In this document: positions 50,194-58,527 of the stretch, one piece after another | How the letters are laid out: every line of letters starts with the position of its first letter | Numbering within the stretch: the first letter of the stretch is position 1 | DNA from: a virus | Virus record (IMG/VR): IMGVR_UViG_3300045921_000410 | Span: 1 to 60,232 of that record | Direction: 5' to 3' (one strand) | DNA length: 60,232 bases | Program-made: the position numbers and the translations under genes | Notes under the pieces: model-generated | Told to the model about the DNA's origin: nothing | The model's input: only the letters and a program-made list of their open reading frames with translations | The model's database searches: none

Positions 50194-51047
50194 TTTTTCT
50201 TATTTGCGGATTTTTTCTTAGCTGGGGATTTTTTTGTATTTTTTTTCTCCCCAGCAAGAATTGTTTCCAACTCGGAAGAAAACGACATAGCCATGTTTTC
50301 CAAAGCATTAGAATCTACAACCCCCAAATTATCAAAACTAACTCCTGTATTAATTGGAACTTCTATTCGATTCTTGCTCAAAATTTCAATAGATTGAACC
50401 GAACGATATGTACTTCCATCAGAGGTAGCACCGATATGAAAGACAACTGGGCAACCAATTAAATCCTTGGAATCGAGCTGTGCCTCTTCATAAGCACTTT
50501 GGAATTTTTTAAATGTATCTGCTGTTAAACCTAACAACGTCCATTTAAGCTTTTCACCTTTTTGTACATAAGGCTTTACGATTGTTTTGCCACCTGACTT
50601 TCTTAATTCGTATTCGATAGAAGCACCAACAAAGTAATAAGATAAAACCGAACCATACTCTTTTGCAACTGTTTTTAGCTCATCTTGCCAAATTTTATCT
50701 CCGTTTGCTTTTGCTTCTCGCCATGCTTGCCAAACTTTTTGAATTTCGGCACACTGTGGACAATGATCCTCCCCACGACCACTAACAACTGCTTGCATAT
50801 CATCAGTACTATGCACACCGCAAACCGCACGCATCACTTCTTTTCCAATTTTTGCATAGTGCACTCGCTCCGGACAAAACATTGCATTTGCCAAAACAAA
50901 AACATTTAAGTCTTTTTTAAAATCCAAATGCAAATAGCTCTGACTGTTGGTCAAACTCCTTGCTTCATCTGATCCAAATACTAAACCCTTGCCAACTAAA
51001 GATTTAGTTGCCTGATCTGTTGCCTGTTTTTTTGATTTTGCTGACAT
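50190..51047 (-). CDS. Candidate ssDNA-binding protein
   Basis: 285 aa from the ATG at 51047 behind GGAG. The layout with cysteines CPERVHYA ... CGV ... CPQC, an OB-like beta domain (KLKWTLLGLTADTFKKF) and an acidic then lysine-rich end (AKKKSANKKK) recalls phage ssDNA-binding proteins that carry a zinc site. It lies with RecA and primase. The fold is inferred. Confidence 0.5.
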   Translation of the reverse strand: MSAKSKKQATDQATKSLVGKGLVFGSDEARSLTNSQSYLHLDFKKDLNVFVLANAMFCPERVHYAKIGKEVMRAVCGVHSTDDMQAVVSGRGEDHCPQCAEIQKVWQAWREAKANGDKIWQDELKTVAKEYGSVLSYYFVGASIEYELRKSGGKTIVKPYVQKGEKLKWTLLGLTADTFKKFQSAYEEAQLDSKDLIGCPVVFHIGATSDGSTYRSVQSIEILSKNRIEVPINTGVSFDNLGVVDSNALENMAMSFSSELETILAGEKKNTKKSPAKKKSANKKK

Positions 51048-51066
51048 TCTTAAATTGTCTCCTTTT

Positions 51067-51327
51067 TTATTTGATTTCAATGATTCTTCGAACCAATAAA
51101 TCCTTCTGAGATACTGTCTTAATTCTTGTGTATCCGTATTCTTCCATAATTCTAATGACATCTTCTTTTTTCACACCCGAATACTGTCTTTTTTCTCTTT
51201 GGAACGATACGTTTTCAATCTTTAACTTTTTTTGAATTTTTTTTAATATACCCGAATTTATCCCAGTGACCGCCATTAATTCACCGGACAAATAAAAATC
51301 TTGATCCAACTCTTTGTAAACTTCCAT
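51067..51327 (-). CDS. Small DNA-binding protein, leaderless
   Basis: 86 aa from the ATG at 51327. It looks like a MerR/excisionase-type helix-turn-helix: YLSGELMAVTGINSGILKKIQKKLKIEN then VKKEDVIRIMEEYGY. No Shine-Dalgarno site; a TTGACA-N17-TAATTA promoter ends six bases before the ATG, so the mRNA would start at the start codon. Could regulate the replication operon. Confidence 0.55.
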   Translation of the reverse strand: MEVYKELDQDFYLSGELMAVTGINSGILKKIQKKLKIENVSFQREKRQYSGVKKEDVIRIMEEYGYTRIKTVSQKDLLVRRIIEIK

Positions 51328-51332
51328 AAAAC

Positions 51333-51361
51333 TAATTAACACCAACTATTATTTTTGTCAA
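51333..51361 (-). promoter_or_regulatory. Sigma-70-type promoter, leaderless arrangement
   Basis: TTGACA (51361-51356), exactly 17 bases, then TAATTA (51338-51333). The expected +1 is at about 51327, the A of the ATG. Confidence 0.6.
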
Positions 51362-51368
51362 ACAATTT

Positions 51369-51845
51369 TTAAAATTTTGATCGCTCATCACGTAAATTTG
51401 CCGATAAAGTTTGAGCTAAATTAAATTTTGCCTCCAAACTCTCTTTGTAAGTTTTAATGATTCGCATTATTCTTTCTTCCTCTTGAATTAAATTTAACTT
51501 CTCTTCCAGCTGTTTTTTATATCTTTGCCGAACTTTATTTAATTTTGCGGATTCGGTTTTCTCATTAAAAAACTCAGCTAATTTTTCTGCGATATAAAAC
51601 TCATACGCTGATTTCATAGAATTAACTTTCTTTTCGATCTCAGATAAAGCAATTCCAATGTACGCAAAATAACCAGGAATACGTGCAATCTGTTCATTTA
51701 AAATACCTAAATTATGAATGTCTAAATCAAACATATCCGGATCAAAATAATAAGTTTGTTTTCCAATATTCACTTCATAAACAACTGTAGTCTTAATAGT
51801 TTCTAAAAACTTTTTTATATTAGTTATGGGATTTTTTTTCTTCAT
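51369..51845 (-). CDS. Coiled-coil replication-region protein
   Basis: 158 aa, helical (ALSEIEKKVNSMKSAYEFYIAEKL, then long KQLEEKLNLIQEEERIMRI). Such proteins often lie next to phage helicase and SSB genes, with unknown role. Overlaps the primase by 4 bases. Confidence 0.55.
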   Translation of the reverse strand: MKKKNPITNIKKFLETIKTTVVYEVNIGKQTYYFDPDMFDLDIHNLGILNEQIARIPGYFAYIGIALSEIEKKVNSMKSAYEFYIAEKLAEFFNEKTESAKLNKVRQRYKKQLEEKLNLIQEEERIMRIIKTYKESLEAKFNLAQTLSANLRDERSKF

Positions 51846-52825
51846 TTAAACAACGCTTTAAATTCTTTTTTATTCTTTACATGGGAATTAAAATAACTAC
51901 CTAACTTACCACTAACGTGCATTTTATTTGGATCAACTTGATTTTTTTCAATCGTATGAATTAAATATTTAGAAAAATGCTTACTCAAAGCACTTTGAAT
52001 TTGATCCATAACTAATCTACGGGTATTTACAGTATTTGTCTTATTGTCTTTTAATCCATCTAATACTATAACCGGAACATCTGTAATTTTTTTAATCTGG
52101 GAAATTTGGGAATCCGTAATATAAGTTCCGTTCAACGCTACACTGTGTTCTTTATTCATAGTAAAAGACAAAGAATCGAACACACCCTCAGTTATTACTA
52201 AATAAGGAACTTTTCTTTTTCTGCTCGAAAAAATATGAGACGCTCCAAACAAACCATGCACACTACCTTGATCGCCTTCCTGATAGTATCTTAAATCTGC
52301 ATTTGGTCGAATTGATCTACCTTTTATACCAAATAGTTGACCATCAATATTTCTAATCGGATAAACAACTCTACCACGCCAATTATTCTCACTTGGCTTA
52401 CCCTCCATAAATCCATAAGTCTTAGCAATTTTTATATCAATACCTCGATTTTCTAAATACTCTATATAAGGATTTAATCTTAATGGAAAAAAATTCGCTA
52501 AAATACTTTCGTCTAATGGCTTAATTATTTTCTTTTTAAAGCTGTAAGCATTTCCAACTTTTACAAATTCACTTTTATTTTGACCAAAACCAAAATCTTT
52601 ACAAATGTCGTTTGCTTCATTTAACGAGATACATTCAATATCGGCTATAAGCTTTTGCACTTTACCAGACTCATGACAACCCCAACAATGAAAAATTCCT
52701 AACTCAGTATTAATTTGCAAACTTGGATTATTATCATCATGATAAATACAAACAATCTTACATTCTTTACTACCAACTTTTTTAGCTCCATAACGACTAA
52801 CCATATATTGCATAAATGATTTCAT
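51842..52825 (-). CDS. DnaG-like primase
   Basis: 327 aa. CIYHDDNNPSLQIN then FHCWGCHESG is a CHC2 zinc-binding motif, and LVITEGVFDSLSF with VIVLDGLKD are TOPRIM motifs. Short compared with bacterial DnaG, as phage primases often are. It would lay down RNA primers for replication. Start overlaps the helicase stop. Confidence 0.8.
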   Translation of the reverse strand: MKSFMQYMVSRYGAKKVGSKECKIVCIYHDDNNPSLQINTELGIFHCWGCHESGKVQKLIADIECISLNEANDICKDFGFGQNKSEFVKVGNAYSFKKKIIKPLDESILANFFPLRLNPYIEYLENRGIDIKIAKTYGFMEGKPSENNWRGRVVYPIRNIDGQLFGIKGRSIRPNADLRYYQEGDQGSVHGLFGASHIFSSRKRKVPYLVITEGVFDSLSFTMNKEHSVALNGTYITDSQISQIKKITDVPVIVLDGLKDNKTNTVNTRRLVMDQIQSALSKHFSKYLIHTIEKNQVDPNKMHVSGKLGSYFNSHVKNKKEFKALFK

Positions 52826-54189
52826 AACTTACCTACCTTTTTTGGTTTATTTTTTCCTGTTTTAATAAATTTAGCCAAACGAACATTAATATCTAAAAAA
52901 GAGACACTGTCTAAAACCATTCTGGAAAAATCTGGTCTTACAACATAAGTAGTTCCCTTAGGGATACTCCGACCTTTGATTACACCAACTTGTCCTTCCC
53001 CAGATACTTTATCAATCTCAGATTGGTGAAATGAAAGTACAATCTGTGCCCATTCACTTAACGCCCGTGCATACTTAATATCATTTACTTGATAACCTCC
53101 TTTTCTATTTATACCCGCATCTGTAACCTGGGAACTTGTCCAAACTCCAATGTCATTTTCTAAAGCCCATTCAGTCAAAGAGTCCACAGACTCTTTTAGT
53201 TGTATCCTTTCATCTAATCTAGTATTTTTACCTTTAACAAGATATATATGATCTAATATAAAAAGATCGCACTTACTTCCCCGTTTGGCTTGTATCGAAT
53301 CTACTATTGAATATATTTCATCCATTGTTAAATTTTTTGCCGAAACGAATTCATAATAATTTTTTTGATCTCTTCTATATTGTTTAATTAACTCAGACCA
53401 ATCTTCATAGTCACGCTTCATTAATTTGCCTAAACGAAAGTCTCTACTAGGAATTTGAGTAAGCAAAGAATCTGCTCTTAATTGATTTTCAGTTACTACC
53501 ATTTCTAGTCCCAAAAAAATAACATTATAACCTAATAACCAAGCTACAGTAGCAAAATTTAATTTACCTAAAGACTTTCCTCCCCCGGTCTCAGCCACTA
53601 AAAAACCTACCTCTCCTTTTTTTAATCCGCCCGCTTGTTTATCAAATTCACGAATACCCGTCGGAATTATATCTGATTTATTGTTGTCTATACTTTTTGC
53701 ACGCTCTTTAATTAATTGCTGTCTTTGCTCCGCCGTCTCTAAATACTCAGATACTCTAATCTTTGTATTTGTTTGGTGCAATACACCAGAAAGAACTGAG
53801 GTTGCTTGCGAAACATCTTGCTCTTCAACTAACTCAATAGCTTGTTCACAAGCTGTTAGTATTGACCTACAAACATAATTATTTTGAATTACTTTTAAAA
53901 CTGCTTTTACAGAATTTGGGGTTTTTAAAGACTCTGATTTAATTATTGCATCTATACTTTCTTCAACTGTTTTTTTATTTGTACCCGCTTGATCTAATAT
54001 TACTCTTTTCAGAGTCTTAACTGGGAAGTGCGACCTTAACTGTTTTAATATTTTAAATACAATTCGTTCGCCTTGTCCATAAAACCATTCTGAATTAACA
54101 TCTAAACCAACCGAAAAATCGTTTAACGCCATATATCGCAAAAAAGACCGTTCTGCATCTAAATCAACATGCTCAAAAATTACAGACAT
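52822..54189 (-). CDS. DnaB-like replicative helicase
   Basis: 455 aa. After an N-terminal helical domain with a short linker, the RecA-like ATPase has AETGGGKSLGK (Walker A) and DLFILDHIYLV (Walker B), then WTSSQVTDAG and KYARALSEWAQIVLSF. It would unwind the fork and bind primase. Works with the DnaC-like loader encoded just upstream. Confidence 0.8.
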   Translation of the reverse strand: MSVIFEHVDLDAERSFLRYMALNDFSVGLDVNSEWFYGQGERIVFKILKQLRSHFPVKTLKRVILDQAGTNKKTVEESIDAIIKSESLKTPNSVKAVLKVIQNNYVCRSILTACEQAIELVEEQDVSQATSVLSGVLHQTNTKIRVSEYLETAEQRQQLIKERAKSIDNNKSDIIPTGIREFDKQAGGLKKGEVGFLVAETGGGKSLGKLNFATVAWLLGYNVIFLGLEMVVTENQLRADSLLTQIPSRDFRLGKLMKRDYEDWSELIKQYRRDQKNYYEFVSAKNLTMDEIYSIVDSIQAKRGSKCDLFILDHIYLVKGKNTRLDERIQLKESVDSLTEWALENDIGVWTSSQVTDAGINRKGGYQVNDIKYARALSEWAQIVLSFHQSEIDKVSGEGQVGVIKGRSIPKGTTYVVRPDFSRMVLDSVSFLDINVRLAKFIKTGKNKPKKVGKL

Positions 54190-54938
54190 TGAAACGCCTC
54201 TTTAACAAACGTCTTAGCTAAATAATCTTTACGATTTAAAACTATATTATTTTTTGAATTTATTATTGCATTATTGTCACCAGCTATTTTTTCACAAAGC
54301 TGACCTAAAGATATATTAAATTTTTTAATTTCGTTTATGTTTGGCTGAGAAGTAGAAAAATAAATAGACTTACCACTATCCACCATCTTACTTAATACAC
54401 GCTCAATCTTTTTAGAAATCCAAAAATCTTTTCCAAATTCAAAATCTTCAATATCATCTAAAAGTAAAACATCACTACTAAGCAAACGATCAAAATATAT
54501 TATAGAGTCTACATCAGATTCATGTTTAATAAAATTTTCTAAATCACTCATCTTAAAAAACGAAACCCTTGCTTTATCTTGTAAAAAGGTTTTCGCTAAG
54601 TAAGACAAAAACATAGTTTTACCAGAACCCGGTAAACCATGAATCGAACCACCATCATTTAACAAACTTAAATCTACCTCTAAAAAATTAATCATTGGAA
54701 CTGTGACTGGAACTTCCCAGAATTTTCTTGGAATGTTTGCAAATATCAATTCTCTAATATACCTATGAACGACGACACAAAAACAATCCTCCGCACTTCC
54801 GGACTCATTAATCACGGCACCAGTTCCATCACAAACATCATGCCTTTTAACGATTTTATCATAAAGATTAGAAATTAATTCAATTTCTGATTTTGTAAAT
54901 TCTTTCGACCGCACAGTGAAATTTTCTAAATCACTCAT
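54180..54938 (-). CDS. DnaC-like helicase loader
   Basis: 252 aa. AAA+ motifs GLPGSGKTMFLSYLAKT and DVLLLDDIEDFEFGKDF, then SIYFSTSQPN. An N-terminal cysteine set (CDGTG ... DCFCVV) may bind zinc. It would load the helicase. It overlaps the helicase by 10 bases. Confidence 0.75.
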   Translation of the reverse strand: MSDLENFTVRSKEFTKSEIELISNLYDKIVKRHDVCDGTGAVINESGSAEDCFCVVVHRYIRELIFANIPRKFWEVPVTVPMINFLEVDLSLLNDGGSIHGLPGSGKTMFLSYLAKTFLQDKARVSFFKMSDLENFIKHESDVDSIIYFDRLLSSDVLLLDDIEDFEFGKDFWISKKIERVLSKMVDSGKSIYFSTSQPNINEIKKFNISLGQLCEKIAGDNNAIINSKNNIVLNRKDYLAKTFVKEAFQCL

Positions 54939-56601
54939 ATCCTTTATTTAATTCCCCATCGTTTATAGTATTTAAATTTCTTGTTTTATTTTTAATAGCT
55001 TCAACAACTAACTCTTCGATCGTATTAGAAGCAAAAACAATTCTTTGAGTCACATGACTTTTTGATCCCACCCTAGCCGTACGACCAGTTGACTGTATAA
55101 GATCATCAGGATTATATGTCGGGGATATTATAGTAGTTCTGGGATGACCGCCATGAACGTCATGTAAGTCGATTCCAGTACCACCAGACTGAATTTGAGC
55201 AATACATAATTTTGTTTTATTATTTTGAAAATCTTCTTTGTTCTTTTCCCTAACTTGCTGAGTCTGTTTGCCTCGAATCACACTTGGATTATACTTTTTT
55301 AATTTTGTAACTAATGATTCCAACGTTTGAATAAAGTTTACAAATACTACAACGGAAAGCCCATTCTCCAAACTCTCTTCGACCATATTTACAAAATTCG
55401 GTACTTTAAGTAATTCTACTTCTTGACGTGCCCGCAAAATAATAGTAAGCTTAGATTTCTTATCTTTCTGTTTATTCTTTTTTAACTCTTGCAATTCTTT
55501 CTTCATTGATCGAAAGACATCATTAATTTTCTTTTCCTCAACCATGTCGTACGCCTGAATAATTATGTTATTTTTCGGAAAAGCATCACCAAGTTCAGAC
55601 GCTTTAGTTCTAACACCTCTACCAGAACCAAAAATAGAATTATATATTTTAATTAATGAACTCGGTAAATTAGAAAATATTATAGTTTTTTTCTTTGAAC
55701 CTTTCTTGCCCACATTTCCTAAGTAACATCCATGCTCTAATGACCAACTATAATAATTTGACAACTGTTCAAACAATCCAATAGCATAACCTGTAATTTT
55801 TAAATGTAATGGTGAATAAGCTATTGTAGCGGATAAAACAGTAATTAAATATTTTTGTTTTTTTGCAGATAGCAATAATTTTGCATTTAATGTTTTTGGG
55901 TTTTTGCATTTATGAGCCTCATCAAAAATAATTAAAGATTTTTTAGGTATTAGTTTTTCATTAAATGTAAAACTCTCACTAATTGGATCAAACGATACAT
56001 AATCACTGTTCGATCTTTTCAACGTATCGTAACTCATTACATCTATAAGATTTATTTTTAAATATTTTGACCATCGAATCCACTGGGTCACAACTCCCGC
56101 CGGAACAACCGCAAAAACAGGTATTTTAAAATAACTTGCGATCGCTAAATTCTGTAACGTTTTTCCCGTTCCAAGCTCACTTCCATCAAGCATACCACCG
56201 CTTGCAAATTTTTTAAAGCCATATACTAATTCGGCAAGTCTTTCTAACTGCCAAGGAAACAAATGACTTTTTAAAAACTGTGACGGTTTAAATGTTTTTA
56301 AAAATTTTTGGAAATCATTTTGATCTTTAATGGAAATCTGTTTGTATAAATCTACATTGGGTTTAAAATATACGACATACTTTGTACCATTTTTATATAC
56401 AAGAATCCCCTCTTCTTTTAATAACTCTTTTTTTTCTTTATATACTAACCAAAACTTTTTGCTTGGTTCTGAGAGATAAGCAACTACTTGTCCGTTTTGA
56501 ATAGACGGAACAAAATTCAAATTCAAATTAGATTCTATAATAGTAACGTATTCGGGAAAAAGCTCGGAAGTAGACATAGAATTCAACTTATTAGACTCCA
56601 T
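54931..56601 (-). CDS. SNF2-type DNA helicase
   Basis: 556 aa. Motif I DGSELGTGKTLQNLA, II DEAHKCKNPK, III LSATIAYSP, V CIAQIQSGGTGIDL and VI DDLIQSTGRTARVG. Such phage helicases open DNA or remodel protein-DNA complexes near the origin. Coupled to DnaC-like gene by overlap. Confidence 0.8.
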   Translation of the reverse strand: MESNKLNSMSTSELFPEYVTIIESNLNLNFVPSIQNGQVVAYLSEPSKKFWLVYKEKKELLKEEGILVYKNGTKYVVYFKPNVDLYKQISIKDQNDFQKFLKTFKPSQFLKSHLFPWQLERLAELVYGFKKFASGGMLDGSELGTGKTLQNLAIASYFKIPVFAVVPAGVVTQWIRWSKYLKINLIDVMSYDTLKRSNSDYVSFDPISESFTFNEKLIPKKSLIIFDEAHKCKNPKTLNAKLLLSAKKQKYLITVLSATIAYSPLHLKITGYAIGLFEQLSNYYSWSLEHGCYLGNVGKKGSKKKTIIFSNLPSSLIKIYNSIFGSGRGVRTKASELGDAFPKNNIIIQAYDMVEEKKINDVFRSMKKELQELKKNKQKDKKSKLTIILRARQEVELLKVPNFVNMVEESLENGLSVVVFVNFIQTLESLVTKLKKYNPSVIRGKQTQQVREKNKEDFQNNKTKLCIAQIQSGGTGIDLHDVHGGHPRTTIISPTYNPDDLIQSTGRTARVGSKSHVTQRIVFASNTIEELVVEAIKNKTRNLNTINDGELNKGYE

Positions 56602-56606
56602 ATATT

Positions 56607-57623
56607 TTAGTCAATCTTTTTTCTAGTTTTTGCGTACCAGTCCGCTTTATTGATTTCTTGGGGTGCCTTATTATTCTGAATTTTTCGATCACAAAATTCA
56701 TTCAAAGTAGTTATTATTCGATTCCAGGTTGGATACCAAACTCGGTTCTGTGATTTGTGTTCTTGCCATCTTTTTATATAGTATTCTACAAAGGTTTTTT
56801 CGTCAATTTGGTATTCCTGAAAAAGCTCTAAAGCTCTTTGTCCATCTGGGGAATCTAATTTTAATTTAGAAGCAAAAAGATTGTAGCTTTTATTCTGGGA
56901 AAATTCTGTGTGTATTTTCCAAAATATTTTCTGGGGAATACTTCCGTTTTCAATCTCTTCATTTACTTTTGCTTTTAAAGCTTCCAATATATTTTTATCT
57001 TTAGTACTGTATGTTTCTTTAACTAATGTTTCTACTGTTTTATTTGTTAAAATTCTCCCAGAAATTCTATCCCGCAACTTGCTTGCGTTATTGCTATTCT
57101 TTCCTGTGTTCTTTCCTGTGTAGTATCCTGGTATAGATGGGTCATTTTGTCCCAAGGATGGGTCATTTTGTCCCAAGGATGGGTCATTTTGTCCCAGCCC
57201 TGGGTCATTTTGTCCCAGGGTCTTAGAAGCTAGTTTTTTGTTCGCTTCCACTACATCCCAGTCTACTTTTATGGAACTTAATTTTGCTACTTCTTTATAA
57301 TTGATAGCGTACCAAATAGTTTTATCGTATTTATGTTTATTGTAATTTTTTTTAGACCGGTAAATTAGTTTTGAATCTTCCAGTGATTGTAAAACTCTTT
57401 GAACAGTTTTATACGACCAAAAAGGAAAATATTTTTTTTGTAAATCTCTTGAACTTTGATAAGTAAATTTTGTATCTTCTTGATATACATTTCCGCTTGC
57501 TATCTTTACTAAAAAATCTAATCTAAGAAGCATTAAACTTTCTTCTAGTCCTATTTCTTCGGCAAGTGCTATATTAATTACTAATATACGATCATCGTTT
57601 GGTATTAGAAGTGATCCTTTCAA
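56607..57623 (-). CDS. Replication initiator-like protein with iteron repeats
   Basis: 338 aa from TTG at 57623 behind AGGAG; in-frame ATG at 57683 would lie in the leader. The N-terminal part (to about residue 110) has winged-helix features, SRDLQKKYFPFWSYKTVQRVLQSLEDSKLIYRS. Then four LGQNDP(G/S) repeats, a flexible linker, and a helical C-terminus ending in WYPTWNRIITTLNEF as in DnaD/RepA-type phage initiators. It heads the replication operon. I infer binding to the iterons in its own gene and loading of DnaB via DnaC. Confidence 0.7.
   Translation of the reverse strand: MKGSLLIPNDDRILVINIALAEEIGLEESLMLLRLDFLVKIASGNVYQEDTKFTYQSSRDLQKKYFPFWSYKTVQRVLQSLEDSKLIYRSKKNYNKHKYDKTIWYAINYKEVAKLSSIKVDWDVVEANKKLASKTLGQNDPGLGQNDPSLGQNDPSLGQNDPSIPGYYTGKNTGKNSNNASKLRDRISGRILTNKTVETLVKETYSTKDKNILEALKAKVNEEIENGSIPQKIFWKIHTEFSQNKSYNLFASKLKLDSPDGQRALELFQEYQIDEKTFVEYYIKRWQEHKSQNRVWYPTWNRIITTLNEFCDRKIQNNKAPQEINKADWYAKTRKKID
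57136..57219 (-). repeat. Four 21-bp iterons inside the initiator gene
   Basis: Units at 57136, 57157, 57178 and 57199; each contains GGGTCATTTTGTCCC, an imperfect palindrome GGG.CA....TG.CCC. They code for LGQNDPS repeats. Direct repeats inside an initiator gene are typical of phage origins (for example lambda O), so this is a candidate origin. Confidence 0.75.
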
Positions 57624-57636
57624 TTTTGTACTCCTG

Positions 57637-57746
57637 AAATAGAAAACCCCTTCAAAGGAAAACAAGAAAAAGACACACCACATGAACAAATTCTTGCTTT
57701 CCTCTAAAGAGGTTTTCTATTTATGTTTTATTTTTTTGTGGTGTGT
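57637..57746 (-). promoter_or_regulatory. Structured RNA leader with pseudoknot potential
   Basis: In minus-strand RNA, 57722-57693 pairs with 57666-57637 over 30 bp; four positions are G-U there and would be A-C mismatches in the other strand. The 26-nt loop contains TGTGGTGTGT (57682-57673), which is perfectly complementary to ACACACCACA (57746-57737) at the predicted 5' end. The stem ends one base before the Shine-Dalgarno AGGAG (57635-57631). This suggests translational control of the initiator. Confidence 0.7.
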
Positions 57747-57752
57747 AAAATC

Positions 57753-57782
57753 TATAAATTTTAGATACTGATTTTTTGTCAA
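57753..57782 (-). promoter_or_regulatory. Sigma-70-type promoter of the initiator
   Basis: TTGACA (57782-57777), 18-base spacer, TTTATA (57758-57753). The start would fall at about 57746, just where the ACACACCACA element begins. The -35 box overlaps the stop of the spanin-like gene. Confidence 0.55.
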
Positions 57783-58171
57783 TTCATAAAAGGAATTTTT
57801 ATTTTTAAGATTAATAAAACAATCCCTAAAATAATTAATCCAAATATTGTATATTTAAAAGCTGAGACAAAACCTATCGCCCATTCTGCTTCTTTTAAAT
57901 CTTTTTTATTTTGTAAAATTTCTCGTGCTTGGGAATGAGATTTAATTTGACAGGCTTTATTCTCACTGTTTAGTTTTTTTAATTCTTCTAAAATTAAAGA
58001 AATTTCTTCTTTAAGTAAGACTGTATTAGAGTCGTTTGTGATTTTTTCTGTTCTTACTTGAACTTGTTCAATGAGTTTAGAGCGATCATTGTATTGAACT
58101 TTAATTTCTTTTATTTCTGGATTTCCACACCCAAAAATAAAAACTAAAATAATTATGAATTTTTTAATCAT
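57779..58171 (-). CDS. Unimolecular spanin candidate (lipoprotein)
   Basis: 130 aa. Signal KKFIIILVFIFGC gives a lipoprotein cysteine at C15; a charged coiled-coil middle (LLKEEISLILEELKKLNSENK) is followed by a C-terminal membrane span YTIFGLIILGIVLLILKI (about 107-124). A lipid anchor at one end and a membrane span at the other is the layout of u-spanins, which join and fuse inner and outer membranes at lysis. It is far from the holin/peptidase pair, so other roles remain possible. Confidence 0.6.
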   Translation of the reverse strand: MIKKFIIILVFIFGCGNPEIKEIKVQYNDRSKLIEQVQVRTEKITNDSNTVLLKEEISLILEELKKLNSENKACQIKSHSQAREILQNKKDLKEAEWAIGFVSAFKYTIFGLIILGIVLLILKIKIPFMN

Positions 58172-58509
58172 TGTTTTTTACCTTCTTTTATTGATTTAAT
58201 TAATTCTTTATTTTCTTTTCGTTTTTCTGATTCAAACAATTCTTTTTTAATTATTTGAAACCAAGGATTAAAATTTTCGCAAGTAGTATTTACAATTTTA
58301 TTAATATCGTTTCTGTTTATATATCCTTTATGAATTAATGTCGCTGTTAAATTTCCTATTTTAGTTACTGGGATACCCGTGACTTTGCTTGCTTCTCGAA
58401 AATCATAAAAACCAACTAACTCATAATAAGCATATAAAGAGGCAAGGCTTAAATCTTTTGCACTTGTTTTAAATAATAGTTCTACGGGAATATTGACACT
58501 TCTCTGCAT
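58168..58509 (-). CDS. Small winged-helix-like regulator
   Basis: 113 aa. SLASLYAYYELVGFYDFREASKVTGIPVTKIGNLTATLIHKGYI looks like a DNA-binding winged helix in which a recognition helix follows IPVTKIGN; a lysine-rich tail follows. It may control the genes around it. Overlaps the next gene by 4 bases. Confidence 0.5.
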   Translation of the reverse strand: MQRSVNIPVELLFKTSAKDLSLASLYAYYELVGFYDFREASKVTGIPVTKIGNLTATLIHKGYINRNDINKIVNTTCENFNPWFQIIKKELFESEKRKENKELIKSIKEGKKQ

Positions 58510-58527
58510 AAGACAAAATTTTACTAG

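Noticed and set aside
57136-57219. CRISPR-like array in the initiator gene
   Set aside because: Contiguous 21-bp repeats without spacers; coding and iteron-like.
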